From positions 1 to 59,540 of the forward strand of contig CAAGII010000114.1 in assembly GCA_900769875.1 (NCBI GenBank): a stretch of 59,540 bases of DNA, read 5' to 3'. Every line of letters begins with the position of its first letter. Within the stretch, counting starts at the first letter, position 1. The stretch is from Clostridia bacterium (GTDB lineage Bacteria; Bacillota; Clostridia; Christensenellales; Aristaeellaceae). This document shows positions 41,818 to 50,832 of this stretch, in pieces. The notes under the pieces were generated by a model. The model was not told the DNA's origin and did no database searches. It worked only from the letters and a program-made list of their open reading frames with translations. Position numbers and translations under genes: made by a program.

Positions 41818-43104
41818 ATGAAGAGCAATCTGCGCCGCCACACCCTGCTTCTGACCTGTGCCAACTGCCTCAGCCGGTGTCTGGGCTTTCTGATCAGGCT
41901 GCTGCTTGCGCGGCTGCTCAGTCCCGAGGCGCTGGGCGTGATGGAAATGTCCTCCGCCGCCGGCATGCTTGCGCTCACGCCGGTCACGGCTGGGATTCCC
42001 AGCGCCATGAGCCGCGTCACCGCGCGCCATGGGGCGGGGGAGCGCAAGCAGGTGCTGGCGGCGGGGCTGAGCCTGATTGGCCGCATGTGCATGCTGCTCA
42101 TCCCGGCGTGGCTGCTGCTGACGCCCGCGGTGGCGTGGCTGCTGGGCGATCTGCGCACCATACCGGCGCTTGCGGTGTTTGCGCCCGCCATGCTGCTTGC
42201 GGGACTTTGCGGCGTGTACAGCGGATACTGCTTCGGGCAGGAGAAGCCGCGCCTGCCCGCGCTCGTCGAGTGCGCCGAGCAGCTGGCGCGGTTCGCGCTC
42301 AGCGCGATGCTGCTGATCTACCTGCAGAATGGCCGTGTCGCCCTTGCCGCCGCGCTGCCGTTTCTTGCGCGCGTGACTGCCGAGCTTTGCGCCGTGGCGC
42401 TGTTCCGTCTGGCGCTGCCGCTTCCGCGCAGGCGCGGCATGCCGTCCTCCGCGCTTCGGGCGGAGCTGCTGCGCCTGTCCGCGCCGCTGATGTTTACGCA
42501 GGTGTGCGGCGCGGGCATGCGCGCGCTTAACGCGGTGCTGCTGCCCGTGTGCCTCAGACAGTCAGGACTGTCCCAGGCGGCGGCCACCGCGCAGTATGGA
42601 TTGCTTGGCGGCATGGCCATGCCGCTTGTCATGGCGCCGGGGGTGATCACGGGCGCGCTGTGCGTGGTGTCCGTCCCCGTCATTGCGAAGCTGGAGGATC
42701 AGGCGCGGCGCCTTGCACCCCTCAAGCGCAGGCTGTACCTTGCCTCGGGCGCGATTGGCGCATCTGCCTGCGCGGGGCTGTACATGGGCGCGGGCTTTCT
42801 CAGCGGCGTGCTGTTCGGACAGATCGCGCTTGCGCCGCTGCTTCGGGTGATGTCGCCCCTGGCGCTGCTCATGAGCGTGCGGCAGGTGCAGTTCGGCATG
42901 GTGACGGGACTCGGGCTGCAGCGGCAGGCAGTCGGCGGCACGCTGGTTTCCAGCCTGACCACGCTGCTGATGACGGCGTGGCTCTGCCCTGTTCCGCAGC
43001 TGCGGCTCTTTGGCGTGGCGTATGCCATGATCGCCGGACAGCTTGCCAGCCTTGCGTGGAACAGCGCGGTGCTTCTGCGCGCGGCACGGGGCGCGGCGCA
43101 ATAA
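41818..43104 (+). CDS. Polysaccharide/lipid flippase-like membrane protein (MOP superfamily, SpoVB-like)
   Basis: The 428-residue protein has about 12 hydrophobic segments and an N-terminus (LTCANCLSRCLGFLIRLLLARLLSPEALGVMEMS, as two overlapping parts around FLIRLLLARLLSPEALGV) typical of the oligosaccharidyl-lipid flippase family, to which SpoVB and Wzx belong. SpoVB-like members act in spore cortex or cell-wall precursor transport. ATG 41818 has AAGGGAGG 9 nt ahead. It stands alone between two terminators. Whether the host sporulates cannot be told from this gene alone. Confidence 0.82.
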   Translation: MKSNLRRHTLLLTCANCLSRCLGFLIRLLLARLLSPEALGVMEMSSAAGMLALTPVTAGIPSAMSRVTARHGAGERKQVLAAGLSLIGRMCMLLIPAWLLLTPAVAWLLGDLRTIPALAVFAPAMLLAGLCGVYSGYCFGQEKPRLPALVECAEQLARFALSAMLLIYLQNGRVALAAALPFLARVTAELCAVALFRLALPLPRRRGMPSSALRAELLRLSAPLMFTQVCGAGMRALNAVLLPVCLRQSGLSQAAATAQYGLLGGMAMPLVMAPGVITGALCVVSVPVIAKLEDQARRLAPLKRRLYLASGAIGASACAGLYMGAGFLSGVLFGQIALAPLLRVMSPLALLMSVRQVQFGMVTGLGLQRQAVGGTLVSSLTTLLMTAWLCPVPQLRLFGVAYAMIAGQLASLAWNSAVLLRAARGAAQ

Positions 43105-43132
43105 AACGAAGCCGCCCGCATGGACGGCTTCG
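43101..43132 (-). terminator. Terminator after uxaC
   Basis: GCGAAGCCG and CGGCTTCG arms are followed on the minus strand by TTTTAT. The hairpin also lies just past the flippase stop codon on the plus strand, but without a T tract there. Confidence 0.75.
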
Positions 43133-43147
43133 CACAGAACGAATCGG

Positions 43148-44557
43148 TTACTTGGTTGCGAAGTGGAAATACTTCTTCGCGTTCTCATAGCTTACGCCGC
43201 GCACGATATCGGAGAGGATGTCCATATCGGCGGGGAAGCGTCCGTCCTCCACCCATTCGCCCAACAGGCGGCAGAGGATGCGGCGGAAATACTCATGGCG
43301 CGGATAGCTCAGGAAGGAGCGGCTGTCGGTCAGCATGCCCACAAAGCCCGCCAGATAGCCGAGGTTGGCAAAGCTGATCAGCTGATCGGTCATGCCCTGG
43401 AAGTGGTCGTTGAACCACCATGCGGAGCCGTGCTGCACCTTGCACACCGCCTCGGAGGACTGGAAGCAGCCGCAGATGGTATCCAGCGCCGCGTTGTCGG
43501 AGGGATTGAGGCTGTAGAGAATCGTCTGCGGCAGGCCGCCCGCCTGCTCCAGCGCACCGAGGAACGCGGCGGTCTGCGCGGCAGGGGCGTAGTTGTCGAT
43601 GGTGTCGTAGCCGGTATCCGGACCGAGCTTCGCGTACATGGTCAGGTTGTTGTCGCGGCGGCAGCCGTAGTGCAGCTGCATGGTCCAGTTCATCTGCCTG
43701 TACTGCTGGCCAAGGTACAGCATGCAGGCATACTTGAACTTGCACTGCTCCTCGTCTGTCACCGTGCCGCCCGCAAGGCGCTTGCGGAAAATGGCCTCCA
43801 CCTCTTCCTCGTCCGCGGGCGCGTACCACACATAGTTGATGCCGTGGTCGGACAGGCAGCAGCGGTTCTGGGCGAAATACTCCATGCGCTTGCGGAGCGC
43901 GGCCTTGAGATCGCCGAAGGTTTCGATGGGCATACCGGCGGCGGCGGAGAGCCTGGCGAGATAGTCAAGGTACTCGGGCTTTTCCAGATTCATCGCCTTG
44001 TCGGGGCGCCACGCGGGCAGCACGTTGGTCTTCATGGTCTCGTCCGCGAGCAGCTTCTGATGCCATTCCAGGGTATCGACGGGATCGTCGGTGGTGCAGA
44101 TGGTTTCCACATTGCTCATCGCGATCAGGCCGCGGCAGCTGTAGCCGGGGCTCTGCAGCTTGGCGTTGACGGTGTTCCACACCTCGTCGGCGGTCTTGGC
44201 GCTCAGCGCGCCGTAGTAGCCGAAGAAGCGCTGCAGCTCCAGATGGCTCCAGTGGTACAGCGGGTTGCCGATGGCCTTGCCGACCACCTCGGCCCACTTG
44301 CAGAACTTTTCGTAATCGCTCGCGCCGCCGGTGATGTAGTACTCGTCCACGCCCGCGCAGCGCATCAGGCGCCACTTGTAATGGTCGCCGCCCAGCCACA
44401 CCTGCGTGATGTTCTCATAGCGGATATCCTCGTAGATCTGCTGGGGGCTGATATGGCAGTGGTAGTCGATAATCGGGCACTTGGCCGCCACCTCATGGTA
44501 GAGCGTGCGCGCCGTTTCGGTGGAGAGCAGGAAATCCTTGTCCATAAAGGGCTTCAT
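43148..44557 (-). CDS. uxaC: Glucuronate/galacturonate isomerase UxaC
   Basis: UxaC interconverts D-glucuronate and fructuronate, or D-galacturonate and tagaturonate, the entry step of hexuronate use. The 469-residue protein begins MKPFMDKDFLLSTETARTLY and has the metal motif DYHCHISPQQIYED, QLHYGCRRDNN and DSRSFLSYPRHEYFRR near the C-terminus; the length is standard. AAGGAG lies 9 nt before ATG 44557. It follows the lacI-type regulator by 73 nt and is probably co-transcribed with it. UxaB and UxaA, the next enzymes, are divergent. Confidence 0.95.
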   Translation of the reverse strand: MKPFMDKDFLLSTETARTLYHEVAAKCPIIDYHCHISPQQIYEDIRYENITQVWLGGDHYKWRLMRCAGVDEYYITGGASDYEKFCKWAEVVGKAIGNPLYHWSHLELQRFFGYYGALSAKTADEVWNTVNAKLQSPGYSCRGLIAMSNVETICTTDDPVDTLEWHQKLLADETMKTNVLPAWRPDKAMNLEKPEYLDYLARLSAAAGMPIETFGDLKAALRKRMEYFAQNRCCLSDHGINYVWYAPADEEEVEAIFRKRLAGGTVTDEEQCKFKYACMLYLGQQYRQMNWTMQLHYGCRRDNNLTMYAKLGPDTGYDTIDNYAPAAQTAAFLGALEQAGGLPQTILYSLNPSDNAALDTICGCFQSSEAVCKVQHGSAWWFNDHFQGMTDQLISFANLGYLAGFVGMLTDSRSFLSYPRHEYFRRILCRLLGEWVEDGRFPADMDILSDIVRGVSYENAKKYFHFATK

Positions 44558-44630
44558 GGGGAACCACTCCTTTTTTTCAGTATTGCATTGACCGGCCGCC
44601 CGCCTGGCAGGCGGCGCGGGGACACGCGTT

Positions 44631-45662
44631 TCAAAGCAGATGCCTCATCGCCTCCGGGGTGGAGCCGCGGCAGACCACGCGCCCGGACAGCACCCGCTGC
44701 CTTGCCGCCTCCGTGTCGCCCGACAGCACGCGGAGCAAGGTGGACACAATGGCGGCGCACAGATCGTCCAGCCGGTTGTCGATGCTGGACAGCTCCGGCT
44801 CGCAGCACAGGCACACGTTGGAGTTGTTGTAGCCAAGCACCGCCAGATCCTCCGGCACGCGCAGCCCGGCAGCCCTTGCGAATTTCAGCGCGCCGATGCC
44901 CAGCAGATCCTCGCTGGTCATCACCGCGTCAAAGCGCAGCCCTGCGTGGTAGAGGTCCAGCAGGTGATCGCGCAGCTGCAGCACGTCGTGCTTGTCGTGT
45001 CCGACAAAGCGGATGAGCGCCTCATCCACCTCCAGACCGCAGCTTTCAAGCCCCGCGCGGTAGCCGGTCAGCTTTTTCCGGCCGGAGTAGTTGCGGCTGT
45101 GGTACAGGTAGAGAATGCGGCGCCTGCCAGCTGCTACCAGCTCCTGTACGGCTTCGCAGGTGATCTGCTGATCGTCGCAGTGCACGCACCACACGTCGGG
45201 CGCGGTATAATCGCCGCCCAGCAGCACCACGGGCACCTCGCCAGAGGACTGGCGAAAGAGCGCGGCGGCATGCTCGCTGCTCTCCATGAAGGAGGAGCCC
45301 ATCAGCACGATGCCGTCCACATGGCGGTTGATCAGCTGGCGGACGCCGGCGGAGCGCTCCTCCGCGCCCTCGCCGGTGCAGACCAGAAGGCAGTCGTACT
45401 GGTGCGCGCGGAAGGACTGCTCCAGCAGGCTCAGCGCCGTAGAAAGGTAGGGGTCGGACGCGTCCGGGCAGAGCAGGCCGATGGTTTTCATGCTGCCAAG
45501 CCCCAGCCCGCGGGCAAAGGCGTTGGGCACATAATTGCTCTTCTGGATGACGCGCAGCACCTTTTTCCTCGTAGCCTCGGACACATGGGGGCTGTTGTTG
45601 AGCACGCGGCTGACCGTCGCAATGGATACGCCGGCCTTTTCGGAGATGTCGTAGATATTCAA
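44631..45662 (-). CDS. LacI family transcriptional regulator of the hexuronate locus
   Basis: The 343-residue protein has the LacI helix-turn-helix at residues 1-22 (NIYDISEKAGVSIATVSRVL) with the hinge FARGLGLGSMKTIGLL and a periplasmic-binding-like effector domain. The start is the TTG at 45660-45662 with AGGAGG 6 nt ahead. A longer frame starting at TTG 45698 would read through the operator and is rejected. A palindromic operator lies just downstream of its own promoter, so it is autoregulated. From position the effector is probably a hexuronate or its catabolite. Confidence 0.92.
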   Translation of the reverse strand: MNIYDISEKAGVSIATVSRVLNNSPHVSEATRKKVLRVIQKSNYVPNAFARGLGLGSMKTIGLLCPDASDPYLSTALSLLEQSFRAHQYDCLLVCTGEGAEERSAGVRQLINRHVDGIVLMGSSFMESSEHAAALFRQSSGEVPVVLLGGDYTAPDVWCVHCDDQQITCEAVQELVAAGRRRILYLYHSRNYSGRKKLTGYRAGLESCGLEVDEALIRFVGHDKHDVLQLRDHLLDLYHAGLRFDAVMTSEDLLGIGALKFARAAGLRVPEDLAVLGYNNSNVCLCCEPELSSIDNRLDDLCAAIVSTLLRVLSGDTEAARQRVLSGRVVCRGSTPEAMRHLL

Positions 45663-45683
45663 GGGCAGCCTCCTGTCCGCGGG

Positions 45684-45697
45684 TGTAAACGCTTTCA
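45684..45697. promoter_or_regulatory. LacI-type operator (cre-like) in front of lacI-uxaC
   Basis: TGTAAACGCTTTCA is a near-perfect LacI/CcpA-family palindrome centred on CG. It sits about 12-25 nt downstream of the predicted start of the lacI-uxaC transcript, a position where binding blocks elongation. It could be the local regulator's own site or a CcpA cre. Confidence 0.8.
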
Positions 45698-45715
45698 ATT
45701 CATACTTCGATCTAC

Positions 45716-45744
45716 ATTATAGCACACAGCGCCGTTTCTTTCAA
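45716..45744 (-). promoter_or_regulatory. Promoter of lacI-uxaC
   Basis: Minus-strand TTGAAA (45739-45744) and TATAAT (45716-45721) are 17 bp apart with a TG extension. Confidence 0.85.
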
Positions 45745-45794
45745 CAGCGGGCGGACGAAATCGCGCCCAAATCATGGAAAAAATGGAAAAAAGA

Positions 45795-45823
45795 TTGACG
45801 GATGTGCAAAAAGAGAGTAAAAT
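45795..45823 (+). promoter_or_regulatory. Promoter of uxaB-uxaA
   Basis: TTGACG (45795-45800) and TAAAAT (45818-45823) are 17 bp apart. No copy of the operator at 45684 is seen close to this promoter. Confidence 0.75.
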
Positions 45824-45894
45824 TCTTGTGTCCGGTGGGCAGTGGCTGTCCATCGTCACCGCGCCAAAGACTGATACCGCGAAGGAGAATGACT

Positions 45895-47364
45895 ATGGAA
45901 CGTTTGAACGCCGCCAAAGCCCCGGCGCCCCAGCGCCCCGTGAAGGTGCTGCAGTTTGGCGAGGGCAATTTCCTGCGTGCATTTGTGGATTACTTTATTG
46001 ATATCGCCAATGAAAAGACCGGGTTTGACGGCTCCATCGTGCTGGTGAAGCCCATTGAGCTGGGCACGCTGTTCCCTGCCTTCCGCGAGCAGGACTATCG
46101 CTACACCGTGATGCTTCGCGGCCTTGTGGACGGTGAGGCGGTGGAGCAGACCCGCGTGATTACCAGCGTGAGCGACGCGGTGGACGCGTACAGCGATTAC
46201 GACCGCTACGCCGCCTACGCGCGCTGCGAGACGCTGCGCCTGATTGTGAGCAACACCACCGAGGCCGGCATCGTGCTGGATGAGAGCGACGAGCTTGCGC
46301 TCTGCCCGCCGCGCACCTATCCGGGCAAGCTGTGCAAGTTCCTCTATGAGCGCGCCGAGGCGTTTGATTACGCCGAGGACAAGGGCCTCATCATCCTGCC
46401 TGTGGAGCTGATTGACGACAACGGCGTCCAGCTGCGCCGCTGCGTGAAGGCGCTGGCGAAGTGCTGGAAGCTTGGCGAGCGCTTCGAGCAGTGGCTGGAC
46501 AGCGCCTGCACCTTTACCTCCACGCTGGTGGACCGCATCGTGACCGGCTATCCCCGCGGCGAGGCGGAGGCCATCTGGGAGAAGATCGGCTACCGCGACG
46601 ACATCATCGTGACCGCCGAACCCTTCGGCCTGTGGGTCATTGAGAGCGCGCGCGATATCAGCAGCGAGCTGCCCCTGCCCGACTGCGGGCTGCCCGTGGT
46701 CTTTACCGATAACCAGAAGCCCTACAAGCAGCGCAAGGTGCGCATCCTCAACGGCGCGCACACCAGCTTTGTGCCCGCGGCCTTCCAGTGCGGGCATGAT
46801 ATCGTGCTGCAGGCGATGAATGATCCGCTGATTCTGAATTTCATGCAGCACACCCTCTACGATGAGGTGATCCCGACCCTCACCCTGCCCAAGGACGACC
46901 TGATGGCGTTTGCCGAGGCTGTGACCGGAAGGTTCAAGAATCCCTTCATCAAGCACGCGCTGCTCTCCATCTGCCTGAACAGCGTCAGCAAGTGGCGCGC
47001 CCGCTGCATGCCCAGCCTGCTGATCTATCAGGAGAAGGAAGGGCGTCTGCCTGAGCGTCTCACCTTCTCGCTGGCCAGCCTCATGGCGCTCTACCACGGC
47101 GGCAGGCTGGTGGACGGCAAGCTGGAGTGCATGCGCGACGGGCAGCCCTACCAGCTGCAGGACGATGCGGCGGTGCTTGAGTTCTTCGCCACAAGCGGCG
47201 ATCTGCCCGTGCGCGAGCAGGTGGAGCGCTTCCTGGGGAACGAGACGTTCTTCGGGGCGGAGCTGATTCGTGTGCCCGGCATCGTGGACAGCGTGGCTGA
47301 CTCGCTGGATGCGATCCTCTGTCGCGGCATGCGCGCAGTGATGGAGGAGAAGTTCCCCTGCTGA
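45895..47364 (+). CDS. uxaB: Tagaturonate reductase (altronate oxidoreductase)
   Basis: UxaB reduces tagaturonate to altronate with NADH. The 489-residue protein of the mannitol dehydrogenase family has the N-terminal VLQFGEGNFLRAFVDYFID nucleotide-binding start, SNTTEAGI, and the catalytic region KVRILNGAHTSFVPAAF with Lys, Asn and His. ATG 45895 has AAGGAG 7 nt ahead. Fructuronate reductase (UxuB) is the nearest alternative, but the KxxxLNGxH pattern and the neighbouring uxaA favour UxaB. It precedes uxaA by 87 nt. Confidence 0.93.
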   Translation: MERLNAAKAPAPQRPVKVLQFGEGNFLRAFVDYFIDIANEKTGFDGSIVLVKPIELGTLFPAFREQDYRYTVMLRGLVDGEAVEQTRVITSVSDAVDAYSDYDRYAAYARCETLRLIVSNTTEAGIVLDESDELALCPPRTYPGKLCKFLYERAEAFDYAEDKGLIILPVELIDDNGVQLRRCVKALAKCWKLGERFEQWLDSACTFTSTLVDRIVTGYPRGEAEAIWEKIGYRDDIIVTAEPFGLWVIESARDISSELPLPDCGLPVVFTDNQKPYKQRKVRILNGAHTSFVPAAFQCGHDIVLQAMNDPLILNFMQHTLYDEVIPTLTLPKDDLMAFAEAVTGRFKNPFIKHALLSICLNSVSKWRARCMPSLLIYQEKEGRLPERLTFSLASLMALYHGGRLVDGKLECMRDGQPYQLQDDAAVLEFFATSGDLPVREQVERFLGNETFFGAELIRVPGIVDSVADSLDAILCRGMRAVMEEKFPC

Positions 47365-47379
47365 CGATGTGCTGACGCA

Positions 47380-47418
47380 GCCAGCCGCCGTATGCCTTGC
47401 GCGTGCGTCCGGCTGGCT
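47380..47418 (+). terminator. Weak terminator or processing hairpin between uxaB and uxaA
   Basis: GCCAGCCG and CGGCTGGC arms enclose a loop of about 22 nt and are followed by TTTCCT. It may tune uxaA levels rather than end the transcript. Confidence 0.4.
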
Positions 47419-47451
47419 TTCCTATTCATATGAAACGAGGAGGCGAACCCC

Positions 47452-48936
47452 ATGGCGGATCTGCTCCGGATCAACGGGCGAGACAATGTGGCTGTGGCGC
47501 TCCGCGCGATGAAGCGCGGCGAACAGGTGAGTGTGGACGGTCTGTCCCTGACGCTTGGCACGGATGTGCCCGCCGGGCACAAGGTGGCGCTTGCGCCGAT
47601 TGCCAAGGACGGCGAGGTCATCAAATACGGCTTCCCCATCGGCTATGCCAGGGAGGATATTGCGGCGGGCTGCCATGTGCATGTGCATAACCTGCACACC
47701 CTGCTTTCGGGCGAGCTGAGCTATACGTGGAAGCCGACCATGCCCACAGTGGAGAAACGCGAGAGCGCGACCTTCATGGGCTATCAGCGCGCGGATGGCC
47801 GCGTCGGCGTGCGCAACGAGCTGTGGATTCTGCCCACGGTCGGCTGCGTGAACGATATCGCGCGCGCCCTTGAGCGCGAGGCGCAGTCCCTTGTGGGCGA
47901 CGGCGTGGAGCATGTGTATGCCTTCCCGCATCCCTACGGCTGCAGCCAGATGGGCGACGATCAGGAGAACACCCGCCGGATTCTGGCGGACCTGGCGTGC
48001 CATCCCAACGCGGGCGGCGTGCTGGTGCTGGGGCTTGGCTGCGAAAACAGCAGCGTCACAGAGATTCAGAAGCATATGGACGCATGGGATCCCGAGCGCG
48101 TCCGCTTCCTTGTGTGCCAGCAGGAGGAGGACGAGATGGCCTCCGCCATGCGCGAGCTGCGCGAAATCGCGCAGATCATGCGCGCGGACAGGCGCGTGCC
48201 CTGCCCCGCGAGCAAGCTGGTGATCGGCCTGAAGTGCGGCGGCTCGGACGGCTTCAGCGGCATCACTGCCAATCCCGCCATCGGCGGCTTCTCCGACCTG
48301 CTCATCGCGCAGGGCGGCACGACCATATTGACCGAGGTGCCCGAGATGTTCGGCGCGGAGACTATTCTCATGGATCGGTGCGAGACGGAGGAGATGTTTG
48401 AAAAGACCGTGTCGCTCATCAACGATTTCAAGCGCTATTTCGAGGAGCATCATCAGACCATCTACGAGAATCCGTCCCCCGGCAACAAGGCGGGCGGCAT
48501 TTCCACCCTGGAGGACAAGGCGCTTGGCTGCACTCAGAAGAGCGGCTTCGCCCCCGTGAAGGATGTGCTTTCCTATTCCGAGCGCGTCAAAACGCCCGGC
48601 CTGAACCTGCTCTCCGCGCCTGGCAACGATCTGGTGGCCGCTACCGCGCTTGCCGCGAGCGGCGCGCACATCGTGCTGTTTTCCACCGGACGCGGCACGC
48701 CCTTCGCCTGCCCTGTGCCTACGATGAAGATCGCGTCCAACTCCGCGCTTGCGACACGCAAGCACGGCTGGATTGATTTTAACGCCGGCAGGCTGCTGGA
48801 CGGCGGCATGACGCTGCCCCAGCTGAGCGAGGAGCTGCTGGCGTATGTGCTGCGCGTGGCTTCCGGCGAGGCGGTGTGCTCCGAAAGGAACGGCTATCAT
48901 GATCTCGCCATCTTCAAGACCGGCGTGACCCTGTAA
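47452..48936 (+). CDS. uxaA: Altronate dehydratase
   Basis: UxaA dehydrates D-altronate to 2-keto-3-deoxygluconate. The 494-residue protein has the short N-terminal SAF domain (residues 1-90, LRINGRDNVAVALRAM) and the large UxaA domain: FMGYQRADGRVGVRNELWIL, HPYGCSQMGDDQ, GLGCENSSV and LKCGGSDGFSGITANPAIG, with conserved cysteines for an iron centre. GAGGAGG lies 8 nt before ATG 47452. Downstream kdgK and kdgA genes are not in the window. Confidence 0.95.
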   Translation: MADLLRINGRDNVAVALRAMKRGEQVSVDGLSLTLGTDVPAGHKVALAPIAKDGEVIKYGFPIGYAREDIAAGCHVHVHNLHTLLSGELSYTWKPTMPTVEKRESATFMGYQRADGRVGVRNELWILPTVGCVNDIARALEREAQSLVGDGVEHVYAFPHPYGCSQMGDDQENTRRILADLACHPNAGGVLVLGLGCENSSVTEIQKHMDAWDPERVRFLVCQQEEDEMASAMRELREIAQIMRADRRVPCPASKLVIGLKCGGSDGFSGITANPAIGGFSDLLIAQGGTTILTEVPEMFGAETILMDRCETEEMFEKTVSLINDFKRYFEEHHQTIYENPSPGNKAGGISTLEDKALGCTQKSGFAPVKDVLSYSERVKTPGLNLLSAPGNDLVAATALAASGAHIVLFSTGRGTPFACPVPTMKIASNSALATRKHGWIDFNAGRLLDGGMTLPQLSEELLAYVLRVASGEAVCSERNGYHDLAIFKTGVTL

Positions 48937-48952
48937 GCCTGACAAATCCATG

Positions 48953-48982
48953 CAAGGCAGTCGTGATACCGGCTGCCTTTTG
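48953..48982 (+). terminator. Terminator after uxaA
   Basis: AAGGCAG pairs with CTGCCTT around a GC-containing loop and TTTT follows. Confidence 0.75.
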
Positions 48983-49034
48983 TCGTGCATGTAAAGCGCT
49001 TCATGCAAAGATTTGACCGCACCTTAACGCGCGT

Positions 49035-49073
49035 GTGGTTTCAAATTTTACATGGCGGTGGTTTCATGATACT
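49035..49073 (+). promoter_or_regulatory. Putative Pho-type direct repeats and -10 ahead of pstS
   Basis: GTGGTTTCA occurs at 49035-49043 and again at 49058-49066, 23 bp apart, on one face of the helix. A -10-like GATACT follows at 49068-49073 with no proper -35. Direct repeats replacing the -35 are the layout of PhoP/PhoB-activated promoters, but the repeat itself is not the known Bacillus PhoP box. Confidence 0.45.
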
Positions 49074-49113
49074 GTCCCAAGGAACGGGACGGACAAGAAA
49101 GTGAGGAATCATC

Positions 49114-49929
49114 ATGAAAAAGCTGCTTTCCCTCTGCATGGCGCTCATGCTGCTGACCGCTGCCTCCGCGATGGCGGAGCTTTCCGGCAACGTGTCCCTG
49201 AACGGCTCCACCTCCATGGAAAAGGTGGTGGGCATCCTGTCCGAGCAGTTCATGCTCGATCATCCCGGCGTGACCGTGACCTATGACGCGACCGGCTCCG
49301 GCACGGGCATCGCTGCGGCGCAGCAGGGCTCGTGCGATATCGGCCTTGCCTCCCGCGCGCTCAAGGAAGCCGAGCAGGGCCTGACGGCGTACACCGTGGC
49401 GCTGGACGGCATCGCCGTGATCGTGAACGCGGAGTGCGGCATTGACAGCCTGACCGTGGAGCAGATTGCCGCCATCTTCCGTGGCGAAATCACCAACTGG
49501 AAGGACGTGGGCGGTGTTGATCTGGCCATTGCCTGCATCGGGCGCGAGGCGGGCTCCGGCACGCGCGACGGCTTCGAGTCGGTCACGCATACGGCCAATG
49601 CCTGTGTGCTGGCGCAGGAGCTGACCTCGACCGGCGCGGTGATTCAGGCTGTGGCGGGCAGCCGCAACGCCATCGGCTACGCGTCGCTCTCCTCGGTGGA
49701 GGGACAGCGCGGCGTGCGCGCGGTGAAGGTCGGCGGCGTTCCCTGCAGCGAGGAGACCGTGCTGGACGGAACCTATGCGATTCAGCGTCCCTTCAACATG
49801 GTGACCGCGGCGGATCGGGCGCTGAGCGAAAGCGCGCAGGCGTTCCTTGACTATGCCACCAGCGCGGATGCGGCAGATCTGATCCGCATGGCGGGCGCGG
49901 TGCCGATGACGGTGGCGGACGGGGAATAA
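49114..49929 (+). CDS. pstS: Phosphate ABC transporter substrate-binding protein PstS
   Basis: The 271-residue protein has a signal peptide (residues 1-21, cut near AMA) and the phosphate-binding signature: LNGSTSMEKV, DATGSGTGIAAAQQGSCDIG and GREAGSGTRDGFES. It captures phosphate outside the membrane. There is no lipobox Cys after the signal peptide, so retention at the surface is unexplained. GTGAGG lies 7 nt before ATG 49114. It is the first gene of pstSCAB-phoU. Confidence 0.95.
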   Translation: MKKLLSLCMALMLLTAASAMAELSGNVSLNGSTSMEKVVGILSEQFMLDHPGVTVTYDATGSGTGIAAAQQGSCDIGLASRALKEAEQGLTAYTVALDGIAVIVNAECGIDSLTVEQIAAIFRGEITNWKDVGGVDLAIACIGREAGSGTRDGFESVTHTANACVLAQELTSTGAVIQAVAGSRNAIGYASLSSVEGQRGVRAVKVGGVPCSEETVLDGTYAIQRPFNMVTAADRALSESAQAFLDYATSADAADLIRMAGAVPMTVADGE

Positions 49930-49965
49930 CCCCGCCCGTCCCTCCCTTTGCTTGAAGGAGCCTTT

Positions 49966-50832
49966 ATGAAACGCAAGACGAATGCTCTGGAGACCGGCTT
50001 CCACCTGCTGTTTCTCGGCTGCGGGGTGCTGTCGGTCGCGCTGGTGCTGCTCATCAGCGTGTACCTGCTCCTGTCGGGCGTGCCTGCCATGGCAAAGCTT
50101 GGCGTCGGCAGGTTTCTCTTTGGTGAAAGCTGGTCTGCAGGAACAGGGGAGTTTGGCATCTGGCCCTTTATCCTGACCAGCGTATACGGCACAGCGGGCG
50201 CGGTTGCGCTGGGCGTGCCGCTGGGGCTGCTGACCGCGGTGTATCTTGCCAAGGACGCGCCGGGCTGGCTTGCCAGCGCGATCCACACCGCGGTGGAGCT
50301 TTTGTCGGGCATTCCCTCGGTGGTGTACGGACTTGTGGGTATGATGGTGCTTGTACCGCTGATCCAGCGCGTGTTTGCGCTGTCCTCCGGCGCGTGCCTG
50401 CTCACCGCCGTGCTGGTGCTGACGATCATGATCCTGCCCTACATCATCAGCGTATCTGAAGCCGCGCTACGCGCTGTTCCGCGGGAATATGAGGAGGGGT
50501 CGCTGGCGCTTGGCGCGACGGAGGTGGAAACATGGTTCCGCGTTTCCCTGCGCGCCGCGCGCAGCGGCGTTGCCACGGCGATTGCACAGGGCGTGGGCCG
50601 CGCCATCGGCGAGGCGATGGCCATCATCATGGTGTCCGGCAATGTGGCGCGGATGCCCGGGCTGTTTGCGCCGGTGCGCTTTCTGACCACAGCCATCGCC
50701 TCCGAAATGTCCTATGCGGTGGCGGGCAGCCTGCACCAGCAGGCGCTGTTCTCCATCGGGCTGGTGCTGTTCCTGTTCATCATGCTCATCAACGCGTTTC
50801 TTCAGCTGATTTCGCGAAAGGGGGAGAGATGA
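49966..50832 (+). CDS. pstC: Phosphate ABC transporter permease PstC
   Basis: The 288-residue inner-membrane permease has six hydrophobic segments and the permease loop with EYEEGSLALGATEVETWFRV (EAA-type coupling motif). SD AAGGAG is 5 nt ahead of ATG 49966. An in-frame ATG at 49948 lies upstream of that site. It pairs with PstA to form the channel. Its stop codon is directly adjacent to the pstA start. Confidence 0.94.
   Translation: MKRKTNALETGFHLLFLGCGVLSVALVLLISVYLLLSGVPAMAKLGVGRFLFGESWSAGTGEFGIWPFILTSVYGTAGAVALGVPLGLLTAVYLAKDAPGWLASAIHTAVELLSGIPSVVYGLVGMMVLVPLIQRVFALSSGACLLTAVLVLTIMILPYIISVSEAALRAVPREYEEGSLALGATEVETWFRVSLRAARSGVATAIAQGVGRAIGEAMAIIMVSGNVARMPGLFAPVRFLTTAIASEMSYAVAGSLHQQALFSIGLVLFLFIMLINAFLQLISRKGER

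Noticed and set aside
48990..49006. AAGCGCTT-type palindrome upstream of pstS as a LacI or CcpA site
   Set aside because: The inner 8 bp are symmetric but the flanks fit the cre consensus poorly, and it lies past the uxaA terminator.
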